64,000 nucleotides of DNA from Castanea sativa (taxonomy: Eukaryota; Streptophyta; Magnoliopsida; Fagales; Fagaceae), in contig NC_134013.1 of assembly GCF_040712315.1 (NCBI RefSeq), positions 13,241,001-13,305,000 on the forward strand, in the 5' to 3' direction. Below the pieces are notes generated by a model. It made no database searches. It saw only the letters and a list, made by a program, of their open reading frames with translations, and was not told where the DNA came from. Below, one piece after another: positions 31,389-42,845 of the stretch. A program made the position numbers and the translations under genes. Each line of letters starts with the position of its first letter. Positions within the stretch are counted from its first letter, which is position 1.

Positions 31389-31702
31389 ATAACCAACTTT
31401 TTAAATCTTCTTAATATATAGAGATATAAAGTCATTACCTATTTATATATAATGAAAAATAGGGTTGTACGACCCTTGACATGATCCTACGATCCAATTT
31501 GTGAAACATTACCACCAATTATGAGTTGGATCCTCATTTTAAAGACCTTATTATATATCAATTCCTCATGAATATGAATGCATTGGTTCCTCAAAAAAGA
31601 ATGCATTGATCATGATTGTTAGGCAATTTACATCCTTACCAAGAACTCCTTATTTCGATGCAACTATGCGAAGCCATTTTAGAAGTATCTCCTTATCAAC
31701 AG

Positions 31703-32292
31703 CACTGTTTTCAGAACCAAACTGGACCGGGAGGTCGGACCGTGAAAACCGAGAACCGGGATGAAAACTGGTTTTTTAAGCATAAAGAACTGTATTTTTA
31801 GTTAATTCTGTGAACCCCTAAAACCGGGGTTGGACCGCACGAACCAGTGTCAAGAACCCTGCGGTCCAACCCCTTAGCAATTTATTTTATTTTATTTTAT
31901 TTTATAAAAACACTTAACACAATTTTATTCTACTTAATGAAATTATCCATCTCTTACAAGGAATAAAAAAATTTATAATTAAAATCCTTCAAAGATATTC
32001 AACTTTACTTCAAAAATTAATCATAAATTTTAATGTTTTCATGGTTATTATTTTATTTTATTAACTTTCTTATTTAATTATTAAATATATGCTTGAAAAT
32101 CATTAAATTTCCCTCACATATATAGATATATTAGTCAATTTTGCTAGTTTTATAAATTTAATATCTATATTTAGGCTTTAATTAATTATTAAATTAATTA
32201 TGACATCATCATGATTCGACCCGGTTCAACCTCAAAAACCTTGAACCTCTTCCTTTTACGGTTCAATGAACGGTCCGGGTTTCAAAACCTTG
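31703..32292. mobile_element. hAT-like non-autonomous element
   Basis: The termini are imperfect inverted repeats (gttttcagaaccaaactggaccg against cggtccgggtttcaaaacc). atcaaca flanks both sides (31695-31701 and 32293-32299), near the 8-base duplication of hAT elements. GC-rich 'ggtccgaccc'-type phrases at both ends surround an AT-rich, non-coding core. Confidence 0.6.
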
Positions 32293-32353
32293 ATCAACAT
32301 AACCATTTTAAGAGTAGTATACAAAGCCATTTCTAGTCAAATACATTTGGGAC

Positions 32354-32404
32354 GCTTTGATTGGAGAAGGCAAGGTAAATCAAAATGGTTGAAGTGTGGA
32401 ACCC
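32354..32404 (-). pseudogene. Relic of an ornithine decarboxylase 3' end
   Basis: On the minus strand this stretch reads GFHTSTILIYLAFSNQS, close to the C-terminus of the intact ODC nearby ([17 protein letters not shown]). The nucleotide match is equally clear (ggagaaggcaaggtaaatcaaaatgg against agagaaggcaaggtaagtcaaaatgg at 34787). The rest of the gene is missing. The sequence to its right (32730-33112) matches the region upstream of the intact ODC, as expected if a tandem ODC copy was deleted between these points. Confidence 0.7.
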
Positions 32405-32729
32405 AAAAACTGAACGTTCCAGAATCTACTGATGGAAGTTGGTCGTTGTTGTGTCGTTTGATTTTTTTTTTTGGGTGTTGAGAAACGTATGAATTTATTT
32501 GTTAAATTTGTAGAATTTGCATGAAAACACCTGCAAAATGAATTTCTCTATCTTGGCCATAAGTGTCACTTCGAAGGCTTTTCATAATTCAATAATTGAG
32601 GTGGGAGGATTTAAATCTTGCATATTTTTGTTGGAAACAATAGAATGTATTAACCAATTGAGCTCTTGTAAATGCTATAGATTGAAATTCTAGAAAAAAA
32701 AAAAAAAAAAAAAAAAAAAAAACAAAAAA

Positions 32730-33112
32730 AAACAAACAAGGACTGGTGAATGTACAAAATAACTTCATTAAATTTGATAACAGAGAGAAGGGAATGGCAA
32801 GGTTGATATGAGAGAGGAATGTGAAATGTTTGATTAATTTAAGAAATGCAAAGAATTTTGGGTGGGATTAAAACTCTAGTGGGCCAGCTTGCAGCATTGT
32901 AGCATGTTCGAATTGATTCTGAGTCTTGACCGCGGAAATAATGTGTGAGGAGCGAATGGGACGAGCTTGTGTAAAAACTATAATTCCCTTCCCTATCTCA
33001 AACCATATCCCATTTAGGATGTGTAAAGATGCCAAAAAAATTTCAAACTACGCCAGGCATAAGATATTTTCTTTCTTTGAATCAGAGTTTCATAGGCTAG
33101 TTAGTGGAGAAA
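32730..33112. repeat. Direct duplication A (left copy) of the ODC upstream region
   Basis: Closely matches 36450-36805 in the same orientation, including 'tttgggtgggattaaaactc' and 'gattctgagtc(t/c)tgaccgcgg'. An A-rich run (32692-32728) precedes it, as an A-run (36421-36446) precedes the right copy. The phrase before both runs (attgaaattcta) suggests a shared SINE tail. Confidence 0.85.
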
Positions 33113-33500
33113 ATTGGTATTTGCCCCTTTCGCCAAAACTTTTCAGCAAAATGCTCTGTATTTGAAATTAATTAGAGAAATGCCCCTGTTTTGAAAATCG
33201 ATTTTTGGATAATCAAGTTGTAGCAAACTAATTTTTTTTTTTTTAAAAAATTTTTGGTACTCGAGTTCCAGTACCATGTGAAGTACTTGAGTTCACAGAC
33301 ATGGTACTCGAGTACCCAAAATTTTTTTTTTTTCCTAAGTCCACGTTCGCTATAACTCGATGTTCAAAAAATCGAGTTTTACATTTAAAACTCGATTATT
33401 AGAAAATTGAGTTTTAAAATAGGGGTATTTCTCTAATTAGTTTCAAATATGAGACATTTTGCTAAAAAATTTATGACAAATGGGTAAAAGCCCATTTTGG
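33113..33500. mobile_element. Foldback MITE between duplications A and B
   Basis: The left arm (ggtatttgcccctttcgcc, attagagaaatgcccctgttttg) is the approximate reverse complement of the right arm (aaaataggggtatttctctaat, gggtaaaagccc). An inner hairpin repeats 'ttggtactcgagt' and 'actcgagtaccc' around 33255-33322. It is absent from the right-hand duplicate (nothing similar follows 36805), so it inserted after the duplication. Confidence 0.6.
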
Positions 33501-33524
33501 CCGCCAGTTAGTAATTAACACATA

Positions 33525-34275
33525 CGTTCTTCATGTGTTAATGAGTCATGATCAGTGTTGAATAATTTTCCCTGGTATACTCCTCTTGGGGGAAGAGAAG
33601 TTGAATATCCCTAATTTCCGTATTAATTTCAAAGGGTAGACATTGACAGAGATAAAAGAATGGACAATTCTAGAATGGAGGCTTTACCACTTTGTTAACA
33701 ATTTGACATTCAGTAAAGACGGTTAATTGGATGAGGTTAAAAATTAAAGAAAAAGAATCGTAGCAGTTCTACTTTTATTTCTATTATCTAAAACGAATAA
33801 AACGAAAGATATTTTATTTCTTTTGAATCAGAGTTTTATAGCTAGCTCACTCATTATGTCAACCGAAACGTACCCTTTCCGTGTCTACGGCCACCCGATT
33901 GTTTTAGGATCCCATAGTTTGCCTAATCAATTTTTTTCCAAAACCGTCTAAATGTTCGGTGTATTTTTCAAAATTAGAAGTCTTCACGATTTTTGTAAAA
34001 TAACATTGTCTTAATTTTGACATGATACATTATGAATAGTTATTTTATTGTTTATCACTTTTCTATTAATTCATCATTTTTTCGACTACTCACAATCAAT
34101 TACATCAAAATTATAACAAAAATTAAGGCACGGAAGTTGTATCAGCAAATTCATGATAAAATTTTAGGATTGGTTTAATGGTTTCCAAGATCTCAGGATA
34201 TTTATTAAATCTTAAACCTCTTGTTAGCATTTTAAGGTCGTTCTTAAGGAATTACTTCTAATAATTTAGTGCGTA
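33525..34275. repeat. Inverted duplication B (left arm) flanking ODC
   Basis: The reverse complement matches 36915-37610. Shared phrases include 'ttttccctggtatactcctc', 'ggaggctttaccac' and 'acggccaccc'. The two arms enclose the ODC gene. The region 34276-34774 between this arm and the ODC stop codon is AT-rich with no gene. Confidence 0.8.
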
Positions 34276-34774
34276 AAACGAAAAGACTGTATAGAAGTTA
34301 GGGGATACACGCATTTATTCAAGATTATGACAAATTATAGCACCTGAACCGTTGCAAATACAATAGTTCCATGAAACCACTTCGCAAGTTGCTATTGAAA
34401 ATTTTTCGAAGTAAATAAAAGACATCACTATCCGTGGGAGCTATTACTACCACAAGTTAAGCATAAGGTAAAAGTTATTATTCCATGTTCTTAAATAATA
34501 GCCTTACCTTCCGATTTTCTAAATGTCTTATATTTGTCTTTCTTTGGAAAAGGTGAGAATAATTTTTTTACACTATGTTACATAATTTTTTATATATATA
34601 TATAAAATTCTAAATTTGAAAAGAAATTAATTATTGAAAAGTTTAAAGATGAAGCAAGTAAAAACATTTTATAACTAATTGCTTAAATTTTATTCACTTC
34701 CAAGTGCGATCATTATTTAAAGATAATAAGCAATTTCTACTTTTGTAGTCACCGAGATAGCAATACAAAAGCTA

Positions 34775-36019
34775 CTAATTTGAATCAGAGAAGGCAAGGT
34801 AAGTCAAAATGGAGGAAGTGTGAAACCCATTGAAGTTGGATCCAGACGCCGCCGTATACGCACCCATATTTGGGAACACAAGCCAATCGTTGACTTGTAA
34901 TTCCGGTAGCTGGTGACCGGTCAAAACCGTGTCAAGAGCATCGCACGTGGGACCAAAAACAGTCGAACTATATGTCCTAGCTCCTTTGCACGTGGGGTTG
35001 GCCCGATTTGACGTGCATGCGAGAGCCTTACACGTGATGTTTGCATGGTCATAGAGTAAACAGTTCATGGACCCGTATATCCCGTCGTTAATCCAGTACT
35101 CTCTCAGCTCACCCCTAATACGCTTTCCAATAATGTTGGTGGCCAATGTAAAAGCCGACTCGGCAAAGAACCGGCCGGGCTCGGCAATGACAGTTAAACC
35201 TGAATCGTTGCCAAAATATGATTGTAGAGCAGCTTTCACAGATGAAGACGCTTCGCTAAATTGTGTGTTAGGCATGAATCCACCCCCGATGTTCAGCACA
35301 CGCATCCGAGGCATGCCAAGCTGTGTAGCTGTCTCGAAGGCTGATTTAGCCGCCGCTATGGCTCGTTGGTAGACACGTGAATTTGTGGCTCCACTCCCAA
35401 CATGGAAAGATACACCAACTACGGTGAGTCGTGCAGCCTGAACGGCTTGGAGGAGTGGTGCAACCTCTTCAGGAAGTGCACCGTACTTGGGACCTAATGG
35501 GCAGCGTGCTCCACCATCATCTGGAGCTTTGATCCGAATGAGTAAAGCACATTTTGGGTGCCATTTTCGGATCTTCTCGATTTCGTCACTCGAATCAAAA
35601 GTTGTTAGGTTAACGCCAACACTCGCTGCGTATTTGATGTGAGACTCGGCTTTACAAGGATTGGCGAAGATGATTCGATCTGGAGAAACTCCTAGGGCCA
35701 AAATGGACTCAATCTCGGCTCGACTAGCACAGTCAAAACTTGACCCAATAGCGGCCATGGTGCCGAGGAAAGCTGGGTCTGGGTTGCACTTGACAGCATA
35801 ATAGGGTCGAACCATAGGGAGAGCCCGGGTCCACCTATCCATGAGAGTGGTGACTGCACCTAAATCAAGCACGTAAAAGGGTTCTTTGGTTTCTTGTTTG
35901 CTGAAAATGATGGTTTGAATAAAATCAATCAATCCATCTTTTGATAAGGCTGTAACCCTCTTACCCCTAACCCCTGGTGTACCCAATATAGTTTGGAGGC
36001 TCTTGGAGCTTGACCCCAT
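34775..36019 (-). CDS. ODC: Ornithine decarboxylase
   Basis: An intact, intronless frame of 414 codons. The enzyme decarboxylates L-ornithine to putrescine with pyridoxal phosphate (PLP), the first step of the ODC route to polyamines; it is cytosolic in most plants. The PLP lysine is in YAVKCNP (K77). Other signatures are HVGSG (206-210), GGGF (245-248), EPGRF (280-284), YDH (323-325), the active-site Cys-Asp in GPTCD (C359, D360) and GAYT (Y388). The length fits plant ODCs, which are usually single-exon. In plant lysine/ornithine decarboxylases a Phe replaces a His that I place at the YDH His. His is kept here, so I infer an ornithine-preferring enzyme. The ATG at 36019 (MGSSSKS) is chosen because further upstream ATGs lie at or beyond a TATA box. 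Duplications flank the gene. Confidence 0.95.
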   Translation of the reverse strand: MGSSSKSLQTILGTPGVRGKRVTALSKDGLIDFIQTIIFSKQETKEPFYVLDLGAVTTLMDRWTRALPMVRPYYAVKCNPDPAFLGTMAAIGSSFDCASRAEIESILALGVSPDRIIFANPCKAESHIKYAASVGVNLTTFDSSDEIEKIRKWHPKCALLIRIKAPDDGGARCPLGPKYGALPEEVAPLLQAVQAARLTVVGVSFHVGSGATNSRVYQRAIAAAKSAFETATQLGMPRMRVLNIGGGFMPNTQFSEASSSVKAALQSYFGNDSGLTVIAEPGRFFAESAFTLATNIIGKRIRGELREYWINDGIYGSMNCLLYDHANITCKALACTSNRANPTCKGARTYSSTVFGPTCDALDTVLTGHQLPELQVNDWLVFPNMGAYTAASGSNFNGFHTSSILTYLAFSDSN

Positions 36020-36109
36020 GGCTAGGAATGAGTTAAAGTTGGTAAAAGAGAAAAGGAAAGTAAGAATTATGGTTGGAGAGTTGAGAGAATATATCATAGA
36101 CTTGAAAGA

Positions 36110-36117
36110 TATATATA
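36110..36117 (-). promoter_or_regulatory. TATA box of ODC
   Basis: TATATATA on the minus strand, 91-98 bases upstream of the ATG. It would place the start near 36080 and give a 5' leader of about 60 bases. Further upstream (36184-36237) a 27-base unit containing gggaaaagaggtctataatt is repeated in tandem. Confidence 0.6.
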
Positions 36118-36183
36118 CTAATTGGGCAGAGAGGGGGGCTTTGGGCATCACCACCACCCACTTGCTATTTGGTGGAAAAAAGG

Positions 36184-36237
36184 GGGACGGGAAAAGAGGT
36201 CTATAATTGGGGGGCGGGAAAAGAGGTCTATAATTGA
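36184..36237. repeat. 27-bp tandem duplication in the ODC promoter
   Basis: Two head-to-tail copies of a unit with cgggaaaagaggtctataat, 67 bases upstream of the TATA box. A duplicated promoter segment at this position could add regulatory sites. Confidence 0.7.
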
Positions 36238-36449
36238 GTTACCTTTTGAGCGCAATAGAATCTGCACAAAGTTCACAAATGGGGTTAATTTGTTTGTAAA
36301 TAGTAATTTAGATGATGTGAATGTTAAGAGATTTGAGGTTCGATTTTTCTCTATATAAAAAATTGATTGGTATTTTAACCCGATAATAAAGAGTTATCAT
36401 AACACCATAAATTGAAATTCTAAAAAAAAAGAAAAAAAAAAAAAAAGTG

Positions 36450-36805
36450 CCGTGAAGGTACAAAATAACTTCATTAAATTTGATATCAGAGAGAAGGGAA
36501 TGGCAAGGTTGATATGAGAGGGGAATGTGAAATGTTTGATTAATTTAAGAAATACAAAGAATTTTGGGTGGGATTAAAACTCTAGTGGGCCAGCTTGCAG
36601 CAATGTAGTATGTTCGAATTGATTCTGAGTCCTGACCGCGGAAATAACGTGTGAGGAGCGAATTCCAGCTTATGTGTAAAAACCACGATTCCCTTCCCTA
36701 TCTCAAATCATATCCCATTTAGGATGCGTAAAGATGCCAAAAAGTTTTCATACGCCAGGCCAATAAGATATTTTCTTTCTTTGAATCAGAGTTATGTCAG
36801 TACTT
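36450..36805. repeat. Direct duplication A (right copy), upstream of ODC
   Basis: Same orientation as 32730-33112. Divergence is mainly single substitutions, plus small indels near 36662 and 36752. Confidence 0.85.
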
Positions 36806-36914
36806 ATGTCAATTGTGGTTTTGGTACATTTCATCGTGAATTCGCCGACACAACTTTTGTTTGTTATAATCTTGAATAAATCTGCGTATCCTCTCAGCTG
36901 TATGCAGTTTTTCC

Positions 36915-37610
36915 ATTCTACCCACTAAGTTATTAGAAGAAATTCCTTAACACGATCCTAAAACAAGAAGTTTCGAATTCGAAATTTAATAGATATCATT
37001 AGATTTTAGTAACCATTAAACCAACTTTAAGATCTCATCATGAATTTGTTGACACAACTTTCGCGCCTGAATTGTTGTTATAATTTTGATGTAATTAATT
37101 GTAAATAATAGAAAAAATGATGGATTCGTAAATGATAAACAATAAAATAACTATTCATAATCTACTGCATCAAAATTGAGACAAATTGTTTTTGCACAAA
37201 AATTGTAAAGACTTCTAATTTTGAAAAATTGATTAGGCGGTTTTAGAAAAAAATTGATGTGGCAAACAATGGGATCCTAAAACAACGGGTGGCCGTAGAT
37301 ACGGAAAGGGTACATTCCGGTTGACATAATGAGTGACGTATGAAACTCTGATTCAAAAGAAATAAAATATCTTTCGTTTTATTCGTTTTTGATAGAAATA
37401 AAAGTAAAACTGCTATGAATGTCAAATTGTTAACGAAGTGGTAAAGCCTCCATTCTTGAATTGTCCATTCTTTTATCTCTCTCAATGTCTACCTTTGAAT
37501 TTAATACGGAAATTAGGGATATTCAACTTCTCTTCCCAAGAGGAGCATACCAGGGAAAATTATTCGACACTGATCATGACTCATTAACATATGAAAAACG
37601 TACGTGTTAA
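36915..37610. repeat. Inverted duplication B (right arm) flanking ODC
   Basis: Reverse complement of 33525-34275. It holds the same order of phrases, including 'gggatcctaaaaca' and 'cggaaagggta' around 37270-37312. No gene is visible in it. Confidence 0.8.
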
Positions 37611-37738
37611 TTAGTAACTAGCGTATCAATGTATTTAAAATTAAATATAATTTATATTATAAAATATAAATAATTAGCCTTTATTTAAAAAAAAAAAATA
37701 ACATATAACACATGCATACGTATAGATACATTTAAAAT

Positions 37739-39355
37739 TGGAGGGATGATAGGCCCAGTGGTGTGTGTGCTGGGCCGTGGGCCTCGCTCGAGGACACCTA
37801 ATAGTCCAAAGATGGATAAATGTCATCACAAAAGTCCACGTTAGTGTATAAAGAAAGGGGTCTGGTCATGAGGGTTCAGGAAGGAAGTCCGAGGACAAAC
37901 GACACCTCAGCTGATCAAAGTAGAGGTCAAAAGGTGTGGTCTACCATCAAGAGCAACACTCTGGAAGCTATTGATAAGGATAAACATCAAAAAAGTGTAG
38001 GACAAAGGGAAGCTAAGAAAGATCTAAGAGAAAGCTGCTACTACCGCATTGAATGCTCTGTAGCTAATTCTCTAGCCACATTAATATGGATGTTGTAAGG
38101 TCAAAATTTGTATCCAAACCCAAGATTAAGATTGGGACAGGCCCAAAAAGCCCAATATAATGAATTTGTAGAGAGTGAGCTTAAACCTAGGTTCTAGTGA
38201 TTCTAAATAATAACGATGATGGGCTATGATTACAACATCATACACATGGAGTAGTTTATATAACAGTAATCGTTCTCGAATTCAAGCCGAGAATACTAGA
38301 TCTTATATTTCACTTTTTTCAAGTACAGATTACAACTATTGATCTTTAATTCTACAGTGTTGTCTTCTCTCTTTTTTTCGATCCCCCTTTTTCTTTGGGA
38401 CCTCCCTCCTTCTTATACATCTTCCCCCTCTTTATTCTCACTCTCCACGTGTAGCTCTAGACAACTCACCCGGATCCTTGTTCCATCAGCACTTTCCTAA
38501 AGTCTTTAGATAATAGCTGTAAGGCTGATCATCATTGTTTAGATATCACTTCCTCATTAATGCGGCTAGAGACTTAGGTACAGAGCATTCAATGCAGTAA
38601 TAGCAGTTTTCTTTAAGATATTTCCCATTTATTCTTCCTCTCTGTGCCTTTGGGAAACATATCTTCACCCACCAGACCTACGAAAATATCATCCTAGTCA
38701 ATATAGCGTATCATTTGATCTTCACTTCTTTTGGCCGAGGAGATACCCCTCCTCGGACTATTTCCACTAACCTATTCCGCAATAGTCAGCTCGTGGCCTT
38801 TAAGTTTGACACCTTTATTACCATCAATCTATCATCGGATAGGTAAGTATCCTCGGGTCAGGCCCAAGGCCCAAAAACATGATTTGGACCTTTTGTCCTC
38901 ACAGAGGTGATACCTGAACAGTAATATTCAGTCTTATAACCACTCTTAGAGACTTCAGTAAGGTGCTGATGGGACAAAAATCAAAACCAACCACTTGATC
39001 TACATGTGGAAGGTGGAGATGGAGAGAAAGGAAGAGAATATAAAGAAGAGAGACACCATTATGGAGGGGCATCTGAGATTGGAGAGAAAAAATACTGTAG
39101 CAACATGAACTGGACTTGTAACCAAATTTAAAAGAAATATCTATAAGAACTAGTCTCCTCGGACTGTGCTGAGGACGATTTTCTTTGGGCAAAACCAGTT
39201 TATTCTTATTTTTTTGTCATCCTGGCTCACTATAATTCTTATTAACTCATTAAAGTCTAGTTCTCTAGCTCACTCTCTACAAATTTATTATATTGAACTC
39301 TTTGGGCCTAGATCCTTTTAGCTTCTGGGTTTAGGAACCAAATTGGGATCTTACA
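37739..39355 (+). mobile_element. Solo LTR interrupted by an inverted solo LTR of the same family
   Basis: The 5' half (37739-38093) and 3' half (38904-39355) together match the 5' LTR at 62780-63503 (start TGGAGGGATGATAGGCCC; later ccgcattgaatgctct; end ...gggatcttaca). AAAAT flanks both sides (37734-37738 and 39356-39360). No interior or second LTR is present. A ~45-base AT-rich phrase (attataaaatataaataattag) occurs on both sides (37658 and 39384) and predates the insertion. Confidence 0.75.
38094..38903 (-). mobile_element. Solo LTR nested in the opposite orientation
   Basis: On the minus strand it begins TGTGAGGACAAAAGGTCC and ends ...GACCTTACA, the same ends as the 62780 LTR family. 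The flanks read GATGT (38089-38093) and GAGGT (38904-38908), a 5-base duplication with one mismatch. It interrupts the plus-oriented LTR around it. Its 'ctcctcggac' and 'cattaatgcggctagag' phrases are family hallmarks. Confidence 0.75.
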
Positions 39356-39360
39356 AAAAT

Positions 39361-39776
39361 TAAACATAATTTTTTATTATAAAATATAAATAATTAGTAA
39401 AATTATTTTTTTAATAAAGTAAACGTAATTAGTCACATATTAAAATTCTTACCTAATTTTAATATTACTTATAATTATTTTTTTCTTCTAATTTTTAATA
39501 AGATAGAATGTGTGGTGATCTTTTTTGTGTGGTGATTTTTATTGAATATATGTGATTGTTTTTTTTTTAAAAAAATTTTATAATTCATTAATATTAGATT
39601 CTTAATATTTTGCACTCATTATTAACTCAATTGGCACAAAAATTAGAAAACTTAAATGGATACATGACATAAACTTAAGTGGATAATTATGGTGTGATCC
39701 TCATATAAATTTAGACACATGAAGCAAAATTGGATTCTAATTTCAATTTCTAATTGAATTTTCTTTAATCTTTGCC

Positions 39777-39847
<71 letters not shown>

Positions 39848-40717
39848 CCTAACACGTTAATTAATTAATTACCTTATTTGTTAAATAAATTACCTACAAA
39901 TTATTAAACAAATTAATTACCTACACGGCACCATTTTGTTAGCTCTAAAATAAACTTGACATATAACATGTTTCTATTAAACTCTCACGTAAATTTATTT
40001 ACAAAAATAATTGTCATTAATTTCTACTTGAGAACAGTTTTTTATGCTTGTTTAAACAAAACCTTTTTTTTAATGGATTTGACTTATCTCTAGTACTTTT
40101 TAAACTGGACAGGTCCTTTTGTTTTAAATATACATTGGCAAGTGATAGTGGATTTTAATCTTTACCTTTTATTTAGTTAATGGATGATGTGACAGTCTCT
40201 CATTAAGATAAGTGAAGCATTTGATGAGTTTTTGGACACCTTCGCCTTTCGTTAATAGAAAAAGGGGGAAAAAAAGAAAGAAGAAGAAGAAGAAAGAGAA
40301 AAGGGAGAGAAGTTGAATTGGCAAGAAGTGATTGAATGGAAGGAATAATTTTTACCTAATTTGGCATGTCTGTGCCCACCTGAAGTTTGTTGAGTTGTTC
40401 TAGCAATCAAACTTTTGAAGGTTCTAAATTTCTAATATATATATATATATTTGAATAGATAAAAAATTTCATATCTATAATCTATACTAAATCAAAGGAA
40501 GAAATTTATCTCCAAATTAGTTTGGAGGGAAATGATAAGTAAGTTTGGGTAAAATATAGTAATATACGCTGAGGTTTGGAGGTAATGCCAAGCATGTCGA
40601 AATTTTTTTAAATATAATTTAATAGAGAATTTATCAAAATTTGCATATAATAAAAAAATGATATAACATTTCTTAAAGTTACATTATATATAACTTAAAC
40701 CTAATATATAAATATAT
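39361..40717. other. AT-rich intergenic DNA with microsatellites
   Basis: It contains a long (TA)n tract (about 39783-39845), a short (GAA)n (40274-40295) and a second (AT)n (40436-40451). No gene or transposon border is evident. Confidence 0.45.
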
Positions 40718-42149
40718 GGGCAAATTACAGTAAATCTACCTATGGTTAGGCCCGTTTTCACTTTGTCTATCAGTAGTTCAAAACTTAACATCTTGCCCAC
40801 CTGAGTTTCGCTCTGTTAGAACTCCATTACCCACCTCTATTAAAAACGAGGGTTAAGTATTTTTACTTCCCTTTTATGTCTCTTTCCTTTCAAAACAAAA
40901 GAAAACAATATATAAAAAATGTCATTTTGTGAAAATGATAAAAACTTGCTAAAGAACTTAAAAAAAAAAAAAAAACATAGAAAATTTGAGTACTATTTAG
41001 CAAAGAGAGGCCTTGTAATCATAGGCACAACACAATAAACTCCCTCCAACATATAGAGTTCTTCATCTTTGAAGGTTTTTCAAACAACCCAAAGGAATGA
41101 ATGGTTGGAAGCTTCAATAGCATAGGCAATCTTAACAAATTGTGCCAGAGCAAAACTAGGTTTGCTTCTAAAACTAATATTAAGAGCAATCATAAACCAC
41201 CAATATTAAGAGCAAAACTAGGTTTGCTTCTAAAACTTTATTAGTAACATTTATGTTACAAGAGGCTAGTCCTACAAGCCAAGCCTTCTTTCCCATCTCT
41301 CAAAGCTTTTTCTTTATTGTTTGACATCTTTATCAAAATGCCCAGATTTGTCTCTCTCTATCGTCCCTTTCTGTCTTGTCCACCAACAGTCACCACAACC
41401 ACCTTCGAAACCCATAAGCAATCATAAACTACAATACATAACCACCACCACCACTACCACGCCAAAATCAGATCTATCCACAACCCAAAAAACCACAAAA
41501 AAAGAGATCGACGAAGCAAAAATGTAGTCATCGTAGTTTGATCTGAGATCAGCAGTGGCTGCTATTTAGGGGTGTGTGTGTGTGAGATGAAGATAGAGAG
41601 AGAGAAGACAACAAACCCAGTGAAGCTTTGGCCATGGTTTCCTTGGATGAGATCGAAGAGAGAGAAAGGTGGAAACTAAGATTGGCAGAGGATCTGAGAT
41701 CAGCTGTGGATTGGCCATGGATCTAAGATTGGTGGTGGTGATGGTGAAAGTCTTGGATCTATTTTTCAGCTTTTCTCTTAGTAGCTGTTGTTTGTGTGTG
41801 CGTTTCTGAAAGTGTAGGATTTTTTAAATTTAAGATTTTTTTATAGAATAAATTTTAGGTTATTGTATGTATATAAGTCTAGCTTATTAATGTTTTTTTT
41901 TTTTTTTGGATTTGTGTGAATATGAAGATTTTATTTGGATTGATTGGCTCAAGAATGTTCATAGCAAAAGGTAGTGTGTTTTTTTTAATGTAATTTTCAC
42001 AAATTACATATCTACTTTCATTTTTAACAGGGGTGGGTAACATAATTCTAATAGAGTGAACTTCAGATGGGCAAACTGTTAAGTATTGAACCATGCACAG
42101 GTAGGTAAGTGAAAACGAGCTTAATTACAAGTGGGTTTACTGTAATTTG

Positions 42150-42152
<3 letters not shown>
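40718..42152. mobile_element. Mutator-like non-autonomous element with ~130-bp TIRs
   Basis: The left end (gggcaaattacagtaaat...) and right end (...gtttactgtaatttgccc) are inverted repeats that stay similar for about 130 bases. Paired phrases are 'gttttcactt/aagtgaaaac', 'cttgcccacctga/tcagatgggcaaac' and 'tacccacc/gggtgggta'. Possible 9-base duplications (taaatatat / tatatatat) fall in a TA microsatellite and prove little. The interior includes a C-rich stretch at 41385-41520 and (GT)n/(GA)n runs, with no recognisable gene. Confidence 0.7.
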
Positions 42153-42243
<91 letters not shown>

Positions 42244-42845
42244 AACTTGAAAGATATACCACAATAATAAATTTAAAATTTGAAATGTTATTATTTGTAC
42301 TTTGAAATACATGATAAAACTTTGATATGCAACTTTGAAGTTATCTAAAATTGAAGGTTACAAATTACAATGAGAGAAAGAAAGAAGGAAGGCTACAAGA
42401 GATTAGTTTGGCGGTTTTGTTTTTGTCTAGATATATATGTTTTATAATAATTTTGAAGACTACGGAATCTAGTAAAAGATTTGTGAGCTTTGTGTTGAGA
42501 ACGTGGCTGATTTAGGGTAACGAACCCAAATTGTGAAAGATCCTAATATATTCATTTTTTTGTTGTAACCTGTAAGTCTTTCATTTGATTTGACTCTGAA
42601 CTCCTATGACTTATGTCTCTATACTTATTTTTCCTATTAAGAAATTATCCGGTACATGTGGTACACTACGTCACTAATCCATTATCCCACTAAAAAACTC
42701 TTATCTGTTTACTGAGTCAATTTAATAAAGAAGTAAGTAAGTTTCTGCTTAATTTATTTTAATCATAATCTGACTTAACAATTTTAAATAAGTGAAAATA
42801 TTTTTGTAGAATAGTGGGTAAGTAAAATTGTCCACTACGAGGATT
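42153..42845. other. (TA)n(GA)n microsatellite and AT-rich DNA
   Basis: A compound microsatellite, (TA)n at 42153-42198 then (GA)n at 42199-42241, abuts the right end of the Mutator-like element. The rest to 42845 shows no gene. Confidence 0.6.

Noticed and set aside
35067..35372. Plus-strand frame of 101 codons
   Set aside because: Shadow of the intact ODC gene on the opposite strand.
38094..39355. Large inverted repeat as a foldback transposon
   Set aside because: It is better explained by two solo LTRs of one family in opposite orientation, each with its own flanking duplication.
42121..42312. Minus-strand frame with YIYIYIYI/SLSLSL repeats (also 39652-39855, 46400-46762 and 28049-28327)
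   Set aside because: Translations of (TA)n and (GA)n microsatellites.
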